Of a stretch of DNA of 64,000 nt, positions 1 through 11,345 are shown piece by piece (position 1 is the stretch's first letter; the number at the start of each line of letters is the position of its first letter). The DNA is from Protea cynaroides. Taxonomy: Eukaryota > Streptophyta > Magnoliopsida > Proteales > Proteaceae. The position numbers and the translations under genes were made by a program. The stretch is from NCBI GenBank assembly GCA_028583415.1, contig CM053270.1:49616663-49680662 (forward strand), in the 5' to 3' direction. The notes below the pieces were generated by a model. It was given only the letters and a program-made list of their open reading frames with translations. It did not search any database and was not told the origin of the DNA.

Positions 1-2450
1 CGGTTATTGTATTCATTGATGATATATTAGTCTACTCCAAAGACGAGGAACCTCATGTCAAGAATCTAAGCGCCGCTCTCTAGCGACTACGGAATGAAAA
101 GCTTTACGCCAAATTTACAAAATGTGAGTTTTGGCTAAAGGAAGTTGCATTTCTAGGCCATGTAGTATCCGCTGAAGGAATTAAAGTGGATCCCAGCAAG
201 ATCGAGGATATTGTAAAGTGCGAAGCACCGAAGAGCGTTGCAAAAATTAGAAGTTTTCTGGGTCTAGTTGGATATTATCGACGATTTGTGGAAGACTATT
301 CCCGAATAGTCGTACCTCTTACCAGTTTGACTAAGAAGGGCGAAAAGTTTGTTTGGATGGAAAAATGCGAGAAGAGTTTCCAAACCTTGAAAGCTAGATT
401 GATATCATCTCCAATCTTGACCATCACGATTCCAAGACAACCATTTATCTTGTACACCGTTGCGTCAGGACTGGGATTAAGATGTGTACTCATGCAAGGA
501 GAACAAGTAATTGCTTATGCCTCAAGACAACTGAAGACACATGAAAAGAATTACCCCACTCATGATTTGGAACTAGCGCCAGTAGTACATGCTGTCAAAA
601 TATGGAGACATTATCTGTACGGGGAGAAGTTTCAGATTAAATCAGACCATAAAAGTCTTACTTATCTATTTAATCAGAAGGAGCTGAATATGAGACAAAG
701 AAGATGGCTGGAACTATTGAAAGACTATGATTGTGATATCCAGTATCATCCAGGGAAAGCTAATGTAGTAGCCGATGCGTTGAGTAGAAAGGCAATGATA
801 AAATCTCAGGGAGAGGTTAGCACAACTGCCGCAATGTGTACTACCAGAAAGGTATTCAAGCACGGTAATGAGCAGTTTGTGAAAGATGCACCAGATGGAT
901 CAGCCAACCAAGGGTTTATTCATCGGTTTTCAAATATGTTCGCCGCATTGAAAATTATACCAGATATAGTTGATGAGGTGAAGACAGCTATCGAATCAGA
1001 CCCTTACCAAAGAACGGTACAATAAGACATCGAAAAAGGTAGAACTAACCCTGAGTTCACCTTGGACGAAGAAAAGGTACTGAAGTACAAAGGAAGAATA
1101 TGTGTACCTGAAACAGAAAGCTTGGACATTAGACACCGATTGATGAAAGAAACCCATACTACCATCTATTCGATACATCCTGGAAGTACAAAATGTATCA
1201 TGATCTAAAGAAATTATATTGGTGGAGAGGAATGAAAGCAGATGTAGCTGAGTTCGTGTCTCAATGCCTAAATTGTCAGAAAGTAAAGGCTAAATGACAA
1301 AGACCAGCTGGACTGTTACAACCGTTACCGGAACCAGCATGGAAATGGGACTGCATCACTATGGACTTCGTCACGGGATTACCATTGACTCCTCGAGTAG
1401 TTGACACAGTTTGGGTAATTGTAGACCGCCTGACTAAAATAGCTCGCTTTATACCTATACGACCTCAGTATACACTGGAGAGGTTAGCTAAGCTGTATGT
1501 GGATAACATTGTTCGATTACACGGTGTACCGGAAAGCATTGTGTCCGATAGAGATCCACGATTTACTTCAAAGTTTTGGGAAGGATTGCAAAAGGCTATG
1601 GGTACAACATTGAAGTTTAGTACTACATTCCATCCACAGACAGATAGATAGTCGGAGCATACAATTCAAATTCTAGACGATATGCTTCGAGCATGTGTAA
1701 TTGACTTTAAAGGATCATGGGATGAAAAGTTACCACTGATTGAGTTCGCTTATAATAATAGCTATCAGGCTACTATACAGATGTCACCCTACGAAGCACT
1801 GTATGGCAGAAAGTGTCGAACTCCGTTGTTTTGGAATGAAGTTGGGGAACGTATTATTATTGGATCGGAATTTATTGAAGAGACTTTTCGAGTGGTCGAA
1901 ATTATCAAAGAAAGAGTGAGAACAGCTCAGAATCGTCAGAAGCAATATGCCGATACCCGACGCCGAGACCTTAAGTTCGTTGTAGGTGATAAAGTATTCC
2001 TAAAAGTATTGCCTATGCGATGATTGAAACGGTTCGGACAGAAAGGGAAACTATGTCCAAGATATGTCGGGCCATATGAGATTTTAGCTAAGCGTGGGAA
2101 AGTGGCTTACCAGTTAGCACTACCACCATCTATGTCAAGTGTGCATGATGTATTTCACATTTTCTTATTGAAGAAGTATGTCAAGGATCCAACACACGTT
2201 CTGACAGTAGATCTACCTGATTTGACTGATGATTTGACATTTGAAGTAACACCAACTAAAATCACCAGCCGAAAGGTTCAATGACTACGCAACCGAGATA
2301 TCTATTATGTTAAGGTCACCTGGAGAAGTAGAGACATGGAAGAAATCACATGGGAAGAAGAGAATACTATGCGAAAACAATACCCTCATTTTTTCGACTC
2401 AGAAGGTATGAACAATTTCGAGGACGAAATTTTTATAAGTAGGGGGGAGT
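1..2450 (+). pseudogene. pol: TK1 pol fragment: RT end, RNase H, integrase, chromodomain-like tail
   Basis: This is the 3' part of a Ty3/gypsy polyprotein that starts upstream of the window. It opens in the reverse transcriptase palm (FIDD catalytic motif at about 12-23) and runs through the thumb, the RNase H domain (about 440-790), the HHCC zinc-binding region (about 1130-1290) and the DDE integrase core from 1361. It ends in a chromodomain-like tail (VKVTW...EEITWEEEN, about 2310-2370), as in Tekay/Del chromoviruses. It is clearly dead. There are in-frame stops near 78, 1023, 1294, 1649, 2021 and 2282, and a one-base loss near 1190. The first RNase H catalytic Asp is Val (YTVASG where other copies have YTDASG). 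The reading frame would end in GEL-stop, with the stop inside the LTR. Confidence 0.95.
2438..2450 (+). other. Polypurine tract of TK1
   Basis: A purine run (AGTAGGGGGGAGT) sits directly against the LTR start at 2451. In this family it primes plus-strand DNA synthesis. The same G-run abuts the 3' LTR in every other copy in the window. Confidence 0.9.
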
Positions 2451-2813
2451 TGTAAGACCCGTATCAAACTAACCCGGTCTTACCACCTTGAACCAGGTCT
2501 ACCCATCATGGTCGAGTCAAATGGATCAAGTGCGTGAGGGAGATCACGATCCCAGGTATTAAACTGACCCAAAAACACTAAAAATAAGGGGAAGGTCGCA
2601 TACCCAACAAGGTAGGGTCGGACCCCCCAGTATAAAAGTCAGACCCTGAGTTTTTAATCGGGGGTCGAACATTTTAGAACCAGGGGTCGACGGGATCTCC
2701 GACCCCCTCATCGACCCCCAGTCTACCGACAGAAACCGTGATTTGGAAACTTTCTAAATTTCAATGGGATTCTTTCCTAATCTCAATGGGACTTATTTTG
2801 GGAGTTTCTACTC

Positions 2814-2820
2814 TATAAAT
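2814..2820 (+). promoter_or_regulatory. TATA box of TK1 LTR
   Basis: TATAAAT lies in CTCTATAAATAGGACG, which recurs at the same LTR position in other copies (for example TATAAAT near 63103 in K, and CTATTTAAAG on the minus strand at 37725-37734 in E). Transcription would start roughly 30 bp downstream. The placement is inferred from the motif only. Confidence 0.75.
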
Positions 2821-2965
2821 AGGACGTCCCTAAGTCTCTTTCACTCCTTTTAGAACCCTAATTGGATTGAGAGAAAGAGAAGAGAAGGAGAAGAGAAAGA
2901 GAAGAGAAGGAAAGTAGAGAAGAAGATCAAAGAGAAGGCTTCAGAGAGACAAGCCTAATTCTCAG

Positions 2966-2971
2966 GTATGG
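2966..2971 (+). other. Putative 5' splice donor in the LTR R region
   Basis: AG|GTATGG lies about 150 bp after the TATA box. The same AG|GTATG or AG|GTAAG occurs at the matching place in the LTRs of B (7422-7428), C and E (minus strand, near 37581), F 3' LTR (AG|GTAAGG), I (near 44687) and K (near 63265), although the surrounding sequence differs. This suggests a functional donor for a leader intron. Confidence 0.5.
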
Positions 2972-3650
2972 GTACTATCTCCATGTAATACTATAGACCT
3001 TAGAATAGATAGTGAAGAGGGAATGATCTAGGAGAAACCCAAATCATCCATCCATGGTTAGATTTTCATGGAAAATCATGGGGGAGATCATAAAAACCAT
3101 AAAGGTGAATGAACTACGGTTCTAAGCCATAGAACATGTACGTAATGGATTGTAGAAGTAAGCCATAGGACCCCAAACATGAAGAATGGACTCTAGGATG
3201 AAAAATTGACAAAACCCACAGGGGGTCGCACGGGGGTCGATGGCCAATTGACCCTATCAGACCCTTATAATCGACCCCCAGTGTTCGGGAAGTCCAGACT
3301 GTGGGTGGTCGCACCCAGGGTCGATGGAACCTCCGACCTTGGCATCGACCCCTAGTTAATAACATGCTTTTTAAAATCAAAATTAATTCTAATTAAATTC
3401 TATCGACTTGATTAGGTCTTCTAGTGATATAATATTGATATATAGTTGATTCTTAAAGCTTGAAAGAGGACCTACGATCAAGAAAAGGTGAGGGAACAAG
3501 ACCTAAACTAATTGGTTAATAATAAACTGTTTTATTCTTGAGTCCAATGCCATGATTGATTCTATGCGTGTATGATTGTTATGTTCATTCAACATGTCAT
3601 CCAATATTTCTATTATTACTGTTCATGCATATTTATTTATTGTTTATGAC

Positions 3651-3673
3651 ATGATGATGATGATGATGATGAT
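3651..3673 (+). repeat. (ATG)n/(TGA)n microsatellite in LTR
   Basis: Seven to eight tandem TGA triplets. The microsatellite is at the same position in all LTRs of the window (for example near 8172, 17840, 38682, 60178, 63885, and as TCATCA on minus-strand LTRs), with varying copy number. Confidence 0.85.
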
Positions 3674-4039
3674 AGGAATAGGCATGTGGATGTATGTGTG
3701 TGGTTAGTGTGCTTGATGCGAGCGAGTATCAGGGAGAGGTGTCATAGGGGGCCTCAGCACTCTAGCTCTATCTCTAACTCAAGTCTTGTCCACTGACATC
3801 GTTGTATCGCCATTACCTTAGCAGAACTATTACATCATAGGGTATGAGGGGAGGTGGTCTCGGACCGTGTAGTCTCTGACTCTGCCGGGGGACCTTAGCC
3901 CTATCTCTATGGACGTATTGAGGGATGCTGGGGTGAGGCCTTAGATACACTGATTGGCATTAGGATTGGTTAGTTGCGAGCCTAGTTTACGAGTCCTCGC
4001 TAGCAGGGGCTTACGTGTTGGTATGGGCAACAGGTACAA

Positions 4040-4165
4040 CAATAAACGTGACCTTTGTGTGTACATTATCCATGAATTGGGTGCGTGTGAGTCGGTAATA
4101 AACGTTACCTTTAGGCAGCTTCACACACTTGTGTATAGAGGTGCAACATAATAAACGTGATCTTT
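4040..4165 (+). repeat. Three copies of an AATAAACGT(T/G)A(C/T)CTTT motif in TK1 LTR
   Basis: Copies lie at 4040-4056, 4096-4112 and 4149-4165. Against the LTR of B, which lacks them, the third copy looks like a clean insertion of about 18 bp between GGTGC(G/A)AC and GGCCACC. Confidence 0.7.
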
Positions 4166-4724
4166 GGCCACCTATCCTTTCTATAGCACATTGCAAACTT
4201 ATTTATCAGACCAAAGATATGAATTGAATGCATGCATATGTTTGTTGCATTGTTTTGTTTGCTCACTGAGCCATGATGTGTGCTCACCCTCTCGACGTCG
4301 AATATTTTTAGTTGATGATGCAGGTACCACAGTTGCAGATTATATGAATGATCCAGTGTATGTGCGTGTTGCTGCAATGGAAGCTGAAGACTTAGAGGAT
4401 GCGCATGACCCCTCATGCGAGTGCAACTCATGCGTGTTCTATTAGGATTTTATTTGAATTTATAAAAAGATGTAATTGATATTTTAGTTATTTATGTCTC
4501 AGTTGATACAACAATAATTTGATATTTTAATTATGATTATTACATTTAAAATGCTCAGTTCATTTACTGTAAAACTTCCGCTATTGTGTATTTATTCTGA
4601 TTATGGTTGTGGATGTGCATGGTTTTATTTTTAATGGATACCGCCTATTAAAGATCCTGGTTGAACCGTTGGTTTATAGCGGTTCATCACACCGTTCTGA
4701 ATGGTGCAGAATTGGGGTGTGACA

Positions 4725-5903
4725 CCTGTTCCTTACCCTGCTGCTAATCCTGTTCTACCGCCATTATCTCGTGTGTTGACGACTGCAGACATGGCAGTCA
4801 CTGTTGGAAACCTTACATGAGTAGTGCAATAGCAATATGAACAACAACAATTGCTGCATTTGCTAATGAACGACCTTATTGCTACCTTGCGACGAACTCC
4901 TGCACCTCCACCTATACCTCAGCTTGGTTGTGTCCCTCTTGCTTCAGAAGCTGCTACTAATAATGTACCTACACTTACAACACCCAATGCTACTGTGCCA
5001 ACCAATGTAAATGCTCATCCTATAAGGATGCCACAACTAGTACTTGATGTGAACACAGGAACGTATGCCGCTCCAGTTATGATTGAAGCCGCCCAAGTTG
5101 AATTTTTGAGATTGCTGAAAAGGTTTCAAAAGATGAAACCGTTGAAATTCATAGGGGTGGGTGATAACCCATTACGGCTTGCAGGATAGATGCAATCTAT
5201 TGAGAAATGATTCAAGATGATGGTCTTGACAGATGAACATCGAATCCTCTGTGCAAGCCATATGATGGAAGGTAAACCATATACCTAGTGCAAATCCACC
5301 CAACAAATCCTCAAAGCTCTCCATCCCATTGTAACTTGGGAAATGTTCAAGGAAGCGTTCTTCAACAACTACTTCTCTAAAAGCTTTCGAGATAAGAAAG
5401 AAATTAAATATCCGAGTCATTATCAAGGCCAGAAGTCTATTCAAGAATACTAGATTGAGTTTGAATCCCTCTTTTATTTTTCCTGTGCCTGCATGCGTAC
5501 TGAAGCGGCCAAAGCAAGGAAATTCGTTAAAGGTCTTAGAGGTGGAATTCGGGCTATAGTGGAAACCCGATGACATACCAGCTATGCTGAGTGTGTACAG
5601 ATTGCTAAGGTCATTGAAGATGCTCTCAGAGATAGTTACCAAGCCAAGAAAGGTTTTGGCGAGATGTTTTCTACCATACTAGATAAGAAGATCTCAAAAA
5701 AACCTTTTCAAGGTAAATTCAAGAATAAGTGTTGCCACTACTAAGTTTTCTACAAAGCTACCCCTACAGGAACGGTCAAATGCTTCCACTGTCAGTAGAT
5801 TGGTCATTTAAGTCTGATTGCCCCATGCTCGTTAATGCTCAAGAGGGCAAGGTCTTCGCTATGACATCTGAAGATGCAGAGAAATCCTCTGGAGTAGTGA
5901 CAG
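4725..5903 (+). pseudogene. gag: gag pseudogene of element A
   Basis: A diverged Ty3/gypsy Gag, cut at its 5' end by TK1. Translation in shifting frames gives a Pro-rich N-terminal part, then a capsid-like core: FQKMKPLKFIGVGD near 5122, then a region equivalent to KVLCATFMLKGDAHHWW, MFKEAFFNNYF near 5342, and KARKFVKGLRGGIR near 5510. A degraded CCHC zinc knuckle starts near 5769 (CFHC, then GHFKSDCP after a frame change). The end reads SGVVTG, which matches the Gag end of the other elements. Several stops and frameshifts are present. The sequence is clearly distinct from the gag of B, E and F. Confidence 0.85.
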
Positions 5904-5985
5904 GTAATTCTGATTATAATTGTTATTTTATGATACATGTGCTGCATTCTTTATATGTGTTAATGCATGGATTTTAACACCGTTG
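5904..5985 (+). other. Possible remnant of gag-protease intron in element A
   Basis: After VVTG at 5903 a GTAATT donor-like sequence starts an AT-rich stretch of about 80 bp that does not encode the family protein. Recognisable protease sequence (GTLSISKHPAQILF) resumes near 5985. The position matches the 70-nt intron of C, D and E. The expected AG acceptor is not intact, so this is inference. Confidence 0.4.
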
Positions 5986-6913
5986 GGACTCTTAGTATAT
6001 CCAAACACCCAGCTCAAATTCTTTTTTATTCTAGAGTCACTCACTCGTTCATATCCCATGAGTTCGTTAAGAAGCTATCTATACCTGCGAAGTTGTCTAT
6101 ACTTGCTAAGTAGTTAGTATCAGATTTGGTTGTTTGCATACCATTAGGTCTTAAAGTAGTACTAATAGAGTATTACAGACCATGTCAAGTACAACTAGAA
6201 GATCAGAATCTGAATGTTAACCTGATCAAACTAGACATGTCAGATTTTGATGCCATTTTGGGCATGGATTGGCTTGCCACCCACCGAGCTAGTGTGCTTT
6301 GTGCTAAAAGGAAGATTTGAGAATGTGATGTACCAAAGATTGTTTTCAGAACTCATTATGATCATTATGAGTTCTTTGTTATATCTTTTGGGTTGACTAG
6401 TGCACCTGTGTCATTCATAAAACTCATGAACAGAGTATTCCATGATTTTCTTGACCGCTCTGTAATTGTGTTCACCGATGACATTCTCATATATTCAAAA
6501 AGTGTGGAAGATCATGCTAACATCTCCGTTAAGCCTTACAAAGACTTAAAAAAGAAATGCTGTTCGCTAAGTACAAGAAGTGCTAATTCTGGTTGAGAGA
6601 ATTAACCTTTTTTGGGTCATGTTGTATCAGCTAAATGTATATCAGTGGATTCAAACAAGGTTAAAGCGATCCTCAACTGGGAAGCACTGAAGACTATTAC
6701 TGAAGGTAAAAGTTTTCTTAGACTGGCAGGTTATTATAGAAGATTTATTATTGGTTTCTCAAGAATAGCCATTCCTCTGACACATTGACAAAGAAGGAAA
6801 CCAAATTCATATGGTCAGAGAAATGTGAGCAGAATTTTAGCTATTGAAAAAGAAATCCATTTTTCCCCCATATTAACAATCCCACCCAAATCAGACAGAT
6901 TTGTTGTTTACAC
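5986..6913 (+). pseudogene. pol: Protease-RT-RNase H fragment of element A (left part)
   Basis: Aspartic protease remnants come first (ILFYSRVTHSFISHEF, where the family DSGA is lost, and then [14 protein letters not shown] near 6237). A jump follows at about 6318 straight into the RT palm (YEFFVISFGLTSAP near 6368, catalytic FTDD near 6475). About 0.5 kb encoding the RT fingers is therefore missing. RT thumb and early RNase H follow ([11 protein letters not shown] near 6717, VVYTD near 6902). Element B interrupts the RNase H sequence here, and the rest of A resumes at 18925. Frameshifts and stops are frequent. Confidence 0.85.
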
Positions 6914-9256
6914 AGACACGCACTCTACTAACTTGGTCTAACCGTGTCATGCCAGGTCTTCCCATCATTCCTAGACCAAGTGGACAGAGCGTGTGAAGAT
7001 AGATCACAAACCAGGTATGAGAATCGAGTTAAAAACACTAAAAACATACCTAAGGTCGCATGCCTGGGTAGGTATGGTCGACCAAAAGGAAGGGAACCAA
7101 AAATCTCAAATCCAGAACCCCACGGCCGATGATTTTGACCCTATGATAGACGGTTTATGCGACCATATGATCGACCGTGAGAACCCATATCAAACTCCAA
7201 GTTTTGGAAACTTTCCTAAACTAAGGGATTGCTATTCTAATTGACAGAAGACTCTATATGGAGAGTTATTCTCTATATAAAGGACGTCCCTTAGCCCTTT
7301 ACTCTCTTAGAACATTAGTAAACCCTAGAGAAAGAGAAGGAAGAGAAGGAAGAGAAGGAGAAGAGGAAAAAGCTGAGGAGAAGAATTTGCTGAGAAGATA
7401 TTGGCCCTCTATCACAGGCAAAGGTATGAAATGAATCTCTGGAGATGTAAACTCTAAGGAATAAGACTTCGATGGAAGATAGGCAATATCCACCTATTAT
7501 GATTTATGTGATTTCCTTGAGAAAATCCCAAGGAAAATCATGAGGAGTGAATTTGATGATTAGGGTTAATAAGAAATTACTAATGATGGCCATAGGATGA
7601 CCTTAGAATAAATCCCATTGAAGAACAGAAGAATTGACTTAAGAATAACTCGAATTGCATGTAGACTGTGACCAAAAATCTCAAGGTCGCAGCTACGATC
7701 GACCATAGCATGACCAGTATGACCAGAGGATCGACCATAGCCATTCGGGAAGATTTCAGAAATCATATGGTCGCAGCTATGGTCGCACCATATGTAACCA
7801 TAGGGTATCGACCGTAGACAGTCAGGTCAATACAACATGAGACCATAAGTCTAATCAGACGCCTATCAGTGCTCTGTTTTGATTTTCGACTACTATAACA
7901 TGTCACATATGAACCTTAACTTAAATTCATATAACTTTTAGGTTGTTAAATCAATTCAAAGAGAATTTCAAGGCTTGGAAGGACATCGAGTATTGCTAAC
8001 AGGTGAGGGAACAAGACCTAAACTAATTGGATACTAACAAACTATTTATTTTTATTAAGTCCAATGCCATGATTGATTCTATGCGTGTATGCTTGTAATG
8101 TGCATCTCACATGTCATCCAATATTTCTATTATTACTGTTCATGAATATTTAATTCCGTTTATTTATAACATGATGATGATGATTATGATGCTAGGAATA
8201 GGCATGTGAATGTATGTGTGTGGTTGGTGTGTTGGATGTGAGTGGAGCATCAGGGGGAGGACGTGGCATGGTGGTCTTTGACCTCGTCACCAGACTCTAG
8301 CTCTATTTCTACTCAAGTCTTGCCCACTAACATCGTCATATTGCCATTACCTTAGTGGAACAATTACGTCGTAGGCCATCAGGGGAGGTGGTCTCAGACC
8401 ATGTGGTTTCTGACTCTGTCGGGGGGCCTTAGCTCTATCTCTATGGACGTATTGAGGGATGCTGGAGTGAGGAATTGGATACACTATTTAGCATTAGGAT
8501 TGGTTAGTTGCGACCCCAGTTTGCAAGCCCTCGCCAATATGGGCTTACGTGTTGGTATGGGTAGGGCATCAGGGGAAGTGTTGGCGATGTTTGATCCGGA
8601 CACTTTAGCTCTATCTCTATTCCATGGTGGGTGCATGTAGGACAACTATGGTGTTTGATCCATTGGGCGGATTCACACACTCATGTATAGAGGTGCGACG
8701 GCCACCAAATCTTTCTATAGCATATTGCAAACTTATAAACCGGACCAAAGATATGAATTGAATGCATGCATATGTTTGTTGTATTGTTTTGTTTGCTTAC
8801 TGAGCCGTGATGTGTGCTCACCCTTTCGACATTGAATATTTTTAGTTGGTGATGCAGGTCCTATTGTTGAGGAATATATGAATGCGTCGATGTATGACAC
8901 GTTGCTGCGATGGACGTGGAAGTTAAAGAAGATGTGCATGATTCATCATGCGAGTGCAACCAATGTGCTTTTGCTTAGGTTTAGCTATAATTTGAACATC
9001 AGATATGTATTTGATTAGTTATTTTTATGTATTGTGGTGTGGAGATAATTGGATTAAATACTTATTTATTATTGTTAGACTTTCAGTTCATTATCTGTAA
9101 GACTTCTGCTTATTTGTTTATTATCTCTGATTATTAGTGTAGAATGTGTGTTTGGCTTGATATGGTGGATACGACCTGTACGAGATCCTGGGTGAACCGT
9201 TGGTTTATTGATGGTTCATCACACCATTCTAGTTAGACCAGAATTGGGGTGTATCA
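6914..9256 (+). repeat. 5' LTR of element B
   Basis: Aligned with the 3' LTR (16578-18924) the two agree from AGAC/CGCACTC onward. The first four or five bases of this copy are lost. It ends GTGTATCA (canonical GTGTGACA). It carries a TATA-like CTATATAAAGG near 7273, a GA-rich segment, a donor-like AAG|GTATG at 7422, a GAT microsatellite near 8172 and GGTCG/CGACC clusters. It lacks the AATAAACGT motif found in TK1, C, E, F and G, so it belongs to a different LTR subfamily. It is flanked on the left by element A RNase H. Confidence 0.92.
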
Positions 9257-9259
9257 ACT

Positions 9260-9271
9260 TGGTATCAGAGC
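9260..9271 (+). other. Primer-binding site of B (initiator tRNA-Met)
   Basis: TGGTATCAGAGC starts three bases after the LTR end and is complementary to the 3' end of plant initiator tRNA-Met. It marks the start of the internal region. Confidence 0.93.
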
Positions 9272-9620
9272 ATCTCAGGTTCTACCCATTGACCTAACTA
9301 CTTCTACATGAGTCATGAATTGAGTTAGGATAAAATTTAAAAGCTGTAATAAGAACACACCATAAGCACCTGTGTTGTATGAGACATAAACTAAGAAAGA
9401 GAATAATGCACATATGTAAATAGGGAACAAATTTTATTTTTTTATTTATATATATATATTTTTTATATATGCATATATATATATATATATATAAACAAAT
9501 TATATATATATATATATATATGCCAAATAAAAACAAGACAAATGTACATCAAATTCAGAGTACAGACCACAATCGGATAGTTACTCTGTAGTATAAAGGG
9601 GAAAAAGATATAAATGGCAA
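9272..9620. other. Leader between PBS and antisense gene of B; TA-rich
   Basis: No coding signal. It holds a (TA)n-rich microsatellite at about 9438-9521. It corresponds to the 3' flank of the antisense gene (35516-35776 in E, 54287-54551 in F). Short open frames here are low-complexity artefacts. Confidence 0.7.
9438..9521. repeat. (TA)n microsatellite
   Basis: Runs of TATATA with short interruptions make up most of this interval. It is present only in the B copy of this leader, so it probably expanded after insertion. Confidence 0.9.
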
Positions 9621-10910
9621 TCATGGAGCTGGAGGTGCTGGAGGAGGAGGTGCCTCACAATCTCTATCATAGTCCTCAGCATTTACTTTCGCTAAGCAGG
9701 CCACCTGAGTATGAGTCGCTCAGAGACTAGCCATCAAATCCGCTACCCTCTGGTCTGTAGAGCGCTGGGCATCTAGAAGCTCTACTACTCTCTAATCAGT
9801 CACACACTGAGCCTCTTTAATCTCACGTAACAGCACCATCATGTCATCTGGTGGTGGGCGTGAAGGGCCAGCTGAATGAGAAGCCATAGAAGGGCCAGCT
9901 CCAGTAGAATGCTATGGCGATGGAGGAGGGATGGCATCCACATCCATGTACATCCGATCTTCATCCTCCTCATCATCACCCTCGTGTGCCTCTGCTACTG
10001 CCTCTGCTGCTACCTCTGCTGCTGCTGCTGCTGTCACCTCTGCATCTGTTGCCGCTACCCAAGTGAGAGGACGTCTCATAGCATTTCTCTCATCATCACT
10101 GACCTGTATCTCTCTCATGCCCATCTTGCTGATGGCCTCCCAATCAAGGTCAACTGAGAAGGTGTCCTCAAGGATCCTCTCATCCACTAGATCCACCAGT
10201 AGACGAGTGAGCAAGGTGGAGATCAGTCGTCCATAAGGCAAGTTACCTCTCGAGTCACGCAACATAGCTCTGTGCATAGTCTGAAGAATAATATATGGAA
10301 GGCAGATAGGCTACCTAGTGCAGATATAGTACAACAGGTACTGAGTCAGCTGTGAGATCATCTCGTAGTGTCCACCCTGGGGAATAAGATTATATGGGAT
10401 AATCTTATAGTAGACCCATGGCTCTAGACGCAGGTTGACTGCTTTCATCTCTCAGCGATCATTTCGAAGAATCTGGCTATCTATTTTTGCACGCACCTAT
10501 GTAGATAGAAACTATGGCTTCCTGGGTGCGTAGTAAATCAATTGACCATCGTTGGAAATGCCTAGGAGATCAGCCAACTCTTGATAGTTGAAAGAGATCA
10601 GAACCCCTTTCACCTAGCTGGTGATCCGAAGCTCTCTACCCCTGTTAACATCTTCTAAGTCACCCTCTACCTGTAGGTGATAGTAGAACTGTTTGACCAA
10701 GTCTAGGAGAGTGCAAGCCTTGTACAAGATCACAAGAAGCCAACCCATGTCACCAAACGCCCTTTCCACATCAAGCAGGGCTAAATGGGCTAGGTTCACA
10801 CACCGACCGCCTTCAACTTTCTTTCGGTCAAACTAAGGATATCGCACCTCTGCTTCAACGGACTTGAAGCTTCGTGGATCATGAACTCAAGGAACCTTAG
10901 TGCGAACCAT
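9621..10910 (-). pseudogene. Antisense gene of element B (putative plant transposon protein-like)
   Basis: On the strand opposite to B gag-pol, translation from an ATG at 10910 gives MVRTKVP, then a domain with VEGGRCVNLAHLALLDVERAFGDMGWL, RELRITS, an LLGIS segment, NLIPQGGHYE, RGNLPYGRLISTLL and DLDWEAISKMGM. An Ala-rich and acidic linker follows, then a Pro-rich MDVDAIPPPSP and a C-terminal part with ELLDAQR-type repeats, ending PPPAPPAP. I relate it to the 'putative plant transposon protein' domain by general resemblance; its function is unknown. Stops (the first at codon 8) and lost residues make it a pseudogene. The same gene is in E (34199-35515) and F (52905-54286), always antisense between PBS and gag. 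Confidence 0.85.
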
Positions 10911-10915
10911 GATAA

Positions 10916-11345
10916 CTACAAGAGAAGAAAATAAGAAAACAAGTTAGAAAAATTTGAAAATTTGATAGCATAACGACGTAAAATGAAAAAAGCCTCACTT
11001 TTCACCCAAACATTTGGGCAGGAGGATTTACATAGGCCCCAAACCATCCTACAAGGCTCATACAATTGGAAATTTAAACTAGGTAGGTCAAATTAGAAGA
11101 AATTTTGACAATTGGGAAAAACCCCAAAATTTAGGTCAAAAATGAGAATTTTTAAGTTTCTACTAAACTAACCAATGAAACTCAAATTTTCTTGAGGGCT
11201 TTCATCCATTGGGTGGCCAATAGCTAAAGCCCCCAATAAAAAATTAAATTTTACGGTTAAAAAAATATTAATTAGAAGAAAACCCTACAAATGGCAAAAA
11301 CCCTAGGTATGAAAGCTTAAAAATGGAGAAAAGTAGAGAACATAC
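10916..11345 (-). other. Putative 5'-UTR intron of the B antisense gene (430 bp)
   Basis: On the minus strand, G|GTATGT starts at 11345 and TTGTAG ends at 10916, five bases before the ATG. The interior shares blocks with the introns of E and F (for example TTTATTGGGGGCTTT and the following ATTGG). These blocks are conserved although non-coding. Confidence 0.65.

Larger units (their letters stand above)
2451..4724 (+). repeat. 3' LTR of TK1 (2,274 bp)
   Basis: The LTR begins TGTAAGACCC after the polypurine tract and ends GGTGTGACA, giving TG...CA termini. It contains a TATA box (2814-2820), a GA-rich stretch after the start region (about 2868-2945), a splice-donor-like AG|GTATGG at 2966-2971, a TGA microsatellite (3651-3673), clusters of GGTCG/CGACC (about 2590-2720 and 3224-3360) and three copies of an AATAAACGT-type motif. 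What follows at 4725 is gag of a different element, so this is the right end of an insertion into that element. Confidence 0.95.

Noticed and set aside
9260..9271. tRNA gene at PBS sequences
   Set aside because: Only the 12-base complement of the tRNA 3' end is present at each PBS, with no cloverleaf. No tRNA or rRNA gene was recognised anywhere.
9294..9536. Minus-strand 80-aa open frame with Ile/Tyr repeats
   Set aside because: It is a translation of the (TA)n microsatellite with no counterpart in E or F.
9876..10277. Overlapping open frames on both strands rich in Ser/Cys or Ala/Glu
   Set aside because: Only the minus-strand frame matches the antisense gene of E and F. The plus-strand frames are shadows of its Ala/acidic repeat.
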